Origin: CAZEKB01 sp964512225
Lineage (GTDB): Bacteria > Myxococcota_A > UBA796 > UBA9615
Assembly: GCA_964512225.1 (NCBI GenBank)
Contig: CAZEKB010000016.1
Span: forward strand, 15,755 to 79,754
Length of the DNA stretch: 64,000 nucleotides
Reading direction: 5' to 3'
Part shown: positions 59,510 through 64,000 of the stretch, piece by piece
Layout of the letters: every line of letters begins with the position of its first letter
Numbering within the stretch: position 1 is the stretch's first letter
The notes under the pieces: model-generated
Database searches by the model: none
Told to the model about the DNA's origin: nothing
What the model saw: only the letters and a program-made list of their open reading frames with translations
Program-made: the position numbers and the translations under genes

Positions 59510-61708
59510 ATGCGACAGGTCCTACAAAGCCTGAAGTCCGGCCGGACGACGCTGTCCGAGGTCCCCGCCCCCGGCGTGAGGCCCGGACACGTCCTCATCC
59601 GCACCGCCGCGAGCGTGGTGTCGGTGGGCACCGAGCGCATGCTCGTGGAGTTCGGGCGCGCGGGCTGGGTGGAGAAGGCGCGCAGCCGGCCCGAGAGGGT
59701 GCGGCAGGTGCTCGACAAGGTGCGGGTCGACGGGGTGCTGCCCACCGTCGACGCCGTGCGCGCGAAGCTCGACGCGCAGATCCCCCTGGGGTACTGCAAC
59801 GCGGGCGTGGTCCTCGACGTCGGAGACGGCGTGCCGGACCTGCAGCCGGGAGACCGCGTGGTCTCCAACGGCCCCCACGCCGAGGTGGTGCTCGTCCCCC
59901 ACCGGCTGTGCGCGAAGATCCCGGATTCGGTGAGGGACGAGGACGCGGCGTGGACCGTCTTGGGGTCCATCGGCTTGCAGGGGATCCGTCTCCTGGAGCC
60001 GACGTTGGGGGAGACGATCGCCGTGACGGGGCTCGGCCCCATCGGGTTGTCGGCCGTCCAGATGCTGCGCGCGTCGGGGTGCCGCGTGCTCGCGATCGAC
60101 GTACGTCGAGACCGTTGCGACCTCGCCGAGGGGTACGGGGCGGCGGTCGCGTGCATCGGCGACGGCGACGACCCGGTGGCGGTCGGTCTCGCCCTCACGG
60201 ACGGCGTGGGGCTCGACGGGGTGCTCCTCACGCTCACCACGAAGAGCGACGAGCCGGTGCACCAGGCCGCGTCGATGTGTCGCCGCAACGGGCGCATCGT
60301 GCTCGTGGGGACGACCGGGCTGCAGCTCCGGCGGGCGGACTTCTACGAGAAGGAGCTCTCGTTCCGCGTGAGCTGCTCCTACGGACCCGGCCGCTACGAC
60401 GACGCGTACGAGCGAGCGGGGCACGACTACCCCGTGGGGTTCGTCCGGTGGACGGAGCAGCGCAACTTCGGCGCGGTGCTGGGGCTGCTCGAGTCCGGGG
60501 CCCTCGACGTCGCGTCGCTCGTGACTCACCGCGTGGACATCGGGGACGCCGAGGACCTCTACGCGTCGCTCGGTGAGGACCCCGACATGCTCGGAGCCCT
60601 GCTGACGTACCCGCGCGTGAGCGCCGTGAGCGAACGACGTCTCCGCGTCCGTACCGTCACGACGGCCAAGGTCGCGCGCCGCCCCGGGCGGGCCGTGCTC
60701 GGCGTGATCGGGGCCGGGAACTTCGCCTCGCGGGTGCTCGTGCCCCACCTCGCGAAGCTGCCGATCACCCTCGATACGATCGCCACGTCGGGGGGCGTGA
60801 GCGGGACGGAGGTGGCCCGCAAGTTCGGCTTCCGTCAGTCGACCACCGACATCGGCGCGCTGTTCGACGCGCCCGTCGACTCGGTGCTTGTCGCCACCCG
60901 CCACGACTCCCACGCCGACCTCGCCGAGCGGGCGCTGCGGTCCGGGCGCGCGGTCTACGTGGAGAAGCCCCTGGCCCTCCATCACGCCGATCTCGACCGC
61001 CTCGACGCGGCCTGGCGCGAGGCGGAGTCGCCGCTGGTCATGGTGGGGTTCAACCGCCGGTTCGCGCCCCAGGTCGTCCGCATGCGCGACCTGCTCGCCC
61101 CGCTGCGGGAGCCGAAGACCTTCGTGTACACCGTCAACGCGGGCGTGATCCCGAGCGACGTGTGGGTCCACGACCCCGTCTCGGGCGGCGGCCGCATCGC
61201 GGGCGAAGCGTGTCACTTCATCGACCTGCTGCGGTTCCTGGTGGGGTCCCCGATCACGTCGTGGCGGGTGGCGACCGTGGGTCTCACGGGCGGGCTCCGG
61301 GTGGCCGAGGACAAGGCCTCGATCACGCTCACGTTCGCCGACGGGAGCATCGGCACGGTCCACTACATCGGCAGCGGCAGCAAGGCGTTCCCGAAGGAGC
61401 GGCTCGAGGTGTTCGTGGGCGGCCGCGTCCTCCAGCTGGGCGACTTCAAGACGCTCCGCGGGTGGGGCTGGCCGAGCTTCCGGAAGTTCGACCTGCGCCG
61501 TCGGGACAAGGGCCACGCCGCCGCCCTGGCGGCGTTCGTGGGGGCCCTGCGGCGGGGCGGCGTGTCGCCGATGGACTGGTCGGAGATCCTCGAGGTGAGC
61601 CGGGTGACCGTCGACGTGGCGGAGCTGGCTCGGAGCGGGGGCGGCAGCGGCTCGATCCGGGACCGCGCGTCGGCTCGTCCCGCGCGTGCCGCCGGGGGAG
61701 CGGCCTGA
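59510..61708 (+). CDS. Bi-domain oxidoreductase (MDR plus Gfo/Idh/MocA)
   Basis: This 732-residue protein joins a medium-chain dehydrogenase-like half (residues ~1-370; Rossmann motif IAVTGLGPIGLSAVQMLRAS) to a Gfo/Idh/MocA-like half (~395-715; VLGVIGAGNFASRVLVPHLA, then VYVEKPLALHHADLDRLDAA). This combination is known as bi-domain oxidoreductase and is common in polysaccharide loci next to uronic-acid genes. The exact reaction is not known; it may oxidise or epimerise a nucleotide sugar. The stop shares a base with the next ATG (TGATG). Confidence 0.92.
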   Translation: MRQVLQSLKSGRTTLSEVPAPGVRPGHVLIRTAASVVSVGTERMLVEFGRAGWVEKARSRPERVRQVLDKVRVDGVLPTVDAVRAKLDAQIPLGYCNAGVVLDVGDGVPDLQPGDRVVSNGPHAEVVLVPHRLCAKIPDSVRDEDAAWTVLGSIGLQGIRLLEPTLGETIAVTGLGPIGLSAVQMLRASGCRVLAIDVRRDRCDLAEGYGAAVACIGDGDDPVAVGLALTDGVGLDGVLLTLTTKSDEPVHQAASMCRRNGRIVLVGTTGLQLRRADFYEKELSFRVSCSYGPGRYDDAYERAGHDYPVGFVRWTEQRNFGAVLGLLESGALDVASLVTHRVDIGDAEDLYASLGEDPDMLGALLTYPRVSAVSERRLRVRTVTTAKVARRPGRAVLGVIGAGNFASRVLVPHLAKLPITLDTIATSGGVSGTEVARKFGFRQSTTDIGALFDAPVDSVLVATRHDSHADLAERALRSGRAVYVEKPLALHHADLDRLDAAWREAESPLVMVGFNRRFAPQVVRMRDLLAPLREPKTFVYTVNAGVIPSDVWVHDPVSGGGRIAGEACHFIDLLRFLVGSPITSWRVATVGLTGGLRVAEDKASITLTFADGSIGTVHYIGSGSKAFPKERLEVFVGGRVLQLGDFKTLRGWGWPSFRKFDLRRRDKGHAAALAAFVGALRRGGVSPMDWSEILEVSRVTVDVAELARSGGGSGSIRDRASARPARAAGGAA

Positions 61709-62442
61709 TGTCGCGGCTCACGGAGTGGATGGATCGGGCGCTGTACCCCGCTCACGCCGACGGCTGGGACGAGGACCTGTTCCGCGAGGCCATCCTCGAC
61801 CGGCTCCGGCCGGAGTACGACGTGCTCGATCTGGGAGCGGGCGCGGGCATCGTCGAGCAGCTGCAGCTCCGGGGGCGGGTGCGGTGCGTGGCGGGCGTCG
61901 ACCCGGACCCGCGCGTGATGACGAACCCCCACCTCGACGAAGCGGCGGTCGGCGTCGGGGAGGCGATCCCGTTCGAGTCGCGGCGGTTCGACCTGGTGGT
62001 CTGCGACAACGTAGTGGAGCACCTCACGGACCCCGGCGCGGTGTTCCGCGAGGTCGCGCGCGTGCTCAAGCCGGGCGGGCGGTTCCTCCTCAAGACCCCG
62101 AACAAGCGGCACTACGTGGCCCTCGCGGCGAGCCTCACGCCGCATTGGTTCCACCAGAAGTACAACGCCAAGCGCGGTCGCGACGAAGTGGACACGTTCC
62201 CCACGACCTACCTCGCGAACACGCCCGAGGACCTGGACCGACACGCCCGCGCGGCGGGGATGAGGGTGGCCGGGATCGACCTGATCGAGGGGCGGCCCGA
62301 GTACTTGAGGCTGACCGCGCCGACGTACGTGGCGGGCTTCTTGTACGAGCGCCTCGTCAACGCTTCGGACCGGCTCGCGCCCGTGCGCGTCGTCATGATC
62401 GCGGAGCTGGTGAAGGTCGCGGCGGTGGGGCGGGTGGCCTGA
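61708..62442 (+). CDS. SAM-dependent methyltransferase
   Basis: This 244-residue class I methyltransferase has motif I YDVLDLGAGAGIVEQL, acidic VAGVDPDPRVMTNPHL, then FDLVVCDNVVEHLTDPGAVF and RVLKPGGRFLLKTPNKRHYV. It is closest to methyltransferases working on lipid-linked sugars. It is translationally coupled on both sides by TGATG junctions to the bi-domain oxidoreductase and the sugar transferase. It is the third methyltransferase of the locus. Substrate unknown. Confidence 0.88.
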   Translation: MSRLTEWMDRALYPAHADGWDEDLFREAILDRLRPEYDVLDLGAGAGIVEQLQLRGRVRCVAGVDPDPRVMTNPHLDEAAVGVGEAIPFESRRFDLVVCDNVVEHLTDPGAVFREVARVLKPGGRFLLKTPNKRHYVALAASLTPHWFHQKYNAKRGRDEVDTFPTTYLANTPEDLDRHARAAGMRVAGIDLIEGRPEYLRLTAPTYVAGFLYERLVNASDRLAPVRVVMIAELVKVAAVGRVA

Positions 62443-63845
62443 TGGTGATCCTCGGGATCCCGGTGCGACTGCGCCAGATCGCCTACCTGCTCGGCGACGT
62501 CGGGGCCGCGCTGATGGCCGTGCAGCTCGGCCACGTGATCCGCCTGCAGCTCGGGGGCCTGCCGATCCCGGGCCTGCTCGAGATCTTCGACTACACGACG
62601 GGCGCGTCCCTCCTCTTCGTGCTCGTACACCTGGTGCTGCTGTACGTCATGGACGCGTACAACGCCGACAACGACTACCGCGAGCGGCGCATGGTCCTGC
62701 GGCTGTGGGGGGCCGTCGTGGCGGGCTTCGCGGTGCTGATGATGCTGCAGTACGCGCTCCCCTTCTGGCGGTGGCCGCGGGGCATCTCGGCGGCGGCGTT
62801 CCTGTCGTTCGGGCTGCTGCTCACGGGGTGGCGGTCGGCGCTCAGCCGGGCTCGGCCCCGTCGCGCGGGGCGGCTGCGGACCCTGATCGTGGGCGCGGGG
62901 ACCGCGGGCCGGACGATCGCGAAGACGATCCGGTCCAACCCCGAGCATCGAAGCGCTCAGCCGCTGGTGGGCTTCATCGACGACGAGGCCGTCGACGGGT
63001 ACGAGGACCTCGACGTGCTCGGCCGGTCCGACGACCTCCTCTCCATCGTCCGGGCGCAGCGCATCCGGCGGCTGATCGTCGCCATCGACGGGGGCATGCG
63101 GCCCGAGCTCACGGCGAGCCTGCTGCGCTGCAAGGCGGCGGGTGTCCGCATCGTGGACATGCCCACCGTCTACAAGAACCTCACGGGGAAGCTGCCGATC
63201 CGGCACCTCGCCGACTCGTGGATCATCTTCGGGCCCGGGTTCACGGATCGCCCGACGCCCCTGCTGGCGGTGCAGCGGCTCGTCGACGTGGCGGTGTCGC
63301 TGGCGATCCTGCTGTGCGCCGCGCCCGCCCTGTTCGCCGCGGCCGTGGCGGTGAAGCTCACGGACCGGGGGCCGATCTTCTTCACGCAGGAGCGCCTGGG
63401 GAAGAACGAGAGGCCGTTCCGCATGTTCAAGCTGCGGACGATGGTCGTGGACGCCGAGGCGAAGACGGGCGCGGTCTGGTCCCAGGGCAGCGGCGACCCG
63501 CGCGTCACTCGCATCGGCCGGTTCCTGCGGCGGTCCCGCCTGGACGAGGTGCCCCAGCTCTGGAACGTGATCCGCGGCGACATGGCCATGGTCGGCCCGC
63601 GCCCCGAGCGGGAGCACTTCGTGCGCACGCTCGAGGAGGAGATCCCCTTCTACAACCTGCGCTTCGCCGCCAAGCCCGGGGTGACCGGCTGGGCCCAGGT
63701 CATGTACCGCTACGGCGCCTCGGTGGAGGACGCCGCCGTGAAGCTGCAGTACGAGCTCTACTCGGTGCAGGAGATGACGCCCGCGCTGTACGCGCTCATC
63801 CTCTTCAAGACGGTCCAGACCGTGCTCATCCGACCCGGCAGCTGA
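62442..63845 (+). CDS. Polyprenyl-phosphate sugar-1-phosphate transferase (WbaP/WcaJ-type)
   Basis: This 467-residue membrane protein has four N-terminal hydrophobic segments, a CoA_binding_3 Rossmann region (RLRTLIVGAGTAGRTIAKTI) and the bacterial sugar transferase domain: RLVDVAVSLAILLCAAPALF, TDRGPIFFTQERLGKNERPF, MFKLRTM, LDEVPQLWNVIRGDMAMVGP and KPGVTGWAQVMYRYGAS. It starts synthesis by moving a sugar 1-phosphate onto undecaprenyl phosphate. It is the last gene of the locus in this window and is followed by 51-bp repeats. Confidence 0.94.
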   Translation: MVILGIPVRLRQIAYLLGDVGAALMAVQLGHVIRLQLGGLPIPGLLEIFDYTTGASLLFVLVHLVLLYVMDAYNADNDYRERRMVLRLWGAVVAGFAVLMMLQYALPFWRWPRGISAAAFLSFGLLLTGWRSALSRARPRRAGRLRTLIVGAGTAGRTIAKTIRSNPEHRSAQPLVGFIDDEAVDGYEDLDVLGRSDDLLSIVRAQRIRRLIVAIDGGMRPELTASLLRCKAAGVRIVDMPTVYKNLTGKLPIRHLADSWIIFGPGFTDRPTPLLAVQRLVDVAVSLAILLCAAPALFAAAVAVKLTDRGPIFFTQERLGKNERPFRMFKLRTMVVDAEAKTGAVWSQGSGDPRVTRIGRFLRRSRLDEVPQLWNVIRGDMAMVGPRPEREHFVRTLEEEIPFYNLRFAAKPGVTGWAQVMYRYGASVEDAAVKLQYELYSVQEMTPALYALILFKTVQTVLIRPGS

Positions 63846-63880
63846 CCGCGCCGGGGCCCGAGCGGGCAGGCGGGGCCCCT

Positions 63881-64000
63881 GTGGCGAGAACTCGTTCTCG
63901 CCGGGGGTCGGTCGGCCGGGCCCAGCTCCCTGCGGCGAGAACGAATTCTCGCCGGGGGTCGGTCGGCCGGGCCCAGCTCCCTGCGGCGAGAACGAATTCT
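63881..64000. repeat. Tandem 51-bp hairpin repeats (array 2, runs off the window)
   Basis: Units start with GGCGAGAAC at 63883, 63934 and 63985, exactly 51 bp apart. GGCGAGAAC (63883-63891) pairs with GTTCTCGCC (63894-63902); in the second unit GGCGAGAA (63934-63941) pairs with TTCTCGCC (63946-63953). The bases between units (GGGGGTCGGTCGGCCGGG) resemble the first array at 13980-14262. No gene is seen after 63845. Confidence 0.75.

Overview
The window is very GC-rich and almost completely coding. It reads as a chromosomal stretch from a Gram-negative, probably Myxococcota-like bacterium. The pointers are: a C-terminal tail of the MYXO-CTERM type (Cys-rich, hydrophobic segment, Arg cluster) at the end of the 41210-44422 product; MopE-type CDGxDNDCDG repeats; many lipobox lipoproteins whose mature ends carry Asp-tract linkers (DDDDSA and variants); an FHA/Ser-Thr kinase pair; DUF4388, TatT and DUF1501 proteins; and a TamA/TamB pair, which implies an outer membrane. 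No rRNA, tRNA, CRISPR array, intact transposase or phage gene was recognised. Taxonomy is inferred from gene content only.

Layout. 1-3147: a truncated Ser/Thr kinase overlapping an FHA-winged-helix gene, a divergent HEAT-repeat gene and a structured intergenic stretch. 3148-12198 (minus): an operon-like run DUF3467, tamA, tamB, a small membrane protein and a PilZ/DUF4388/TPR protein, several joined by 1-4 nt overlaps. 12291-17830: envelope lipoproteins, namely an orphan, an SPFH protein, a MopE/LamG protein, an Ala-rich anchored helix protein and a GH113-like protein, plus an array of 51-bp repeats. 17842-24333: TRAP transporter genes tatT, dctP and a fused dctQM, split by an inverted transglutaminase-like lipoprotein gene. 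24317-32202: a fibrinogen-like lipoprotein, a metzincin-like lipoprotein, a TauE/SafE exporter divergent from a LysR regulator, and a 1239-residue FG-GAP lipoprotein. 32347-37440: a four-gene exported module (propeller-like protein with a CxxCH motif, a DUF1549/DUF1592-type protein with CxxCH, a lipoprotein, and a Tat-exported DUF1501 protein). 37441-39045: decayed sequence, with a dispersed palindromic element, a serine-protease remnant, an orphan gene and a frameshifted lipoprotein.

39046-63845 is one large exopolysaccharide/capsule locus: a Wzc-type tyrosine autokinase with a Gly-Tyr tail, a MYXO-CTERM FG-GAP surface protein, two O-antigen ligase/polymerase-type proteins, two glycosyltransferases, three SAM methyltransferases, a B12-type radical SAM enzyme, AsnB, a MurJ-type flippase, a D-glucuronyl C5-epimerase, UDP-GlcNAc 2-epimerase, a bi-domain oxidoreductase and a terminal WbaP/WcaJ-type initiating sugar transferase. 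Together they predict a Wzx/Wzy-like pathway for a uronic-acid polymer that is epimerised and perhaps amidated or methylated.

Three non-coding signals stand out: a 51-bp hairpin repeat family present in two arrays 50 kb apart; a ~45-bp palindromic element present in opposite orientations at 3.1 kb and 37.5 kb; and inverted repeats that enclose the stop codons at most convergent gene junctions.
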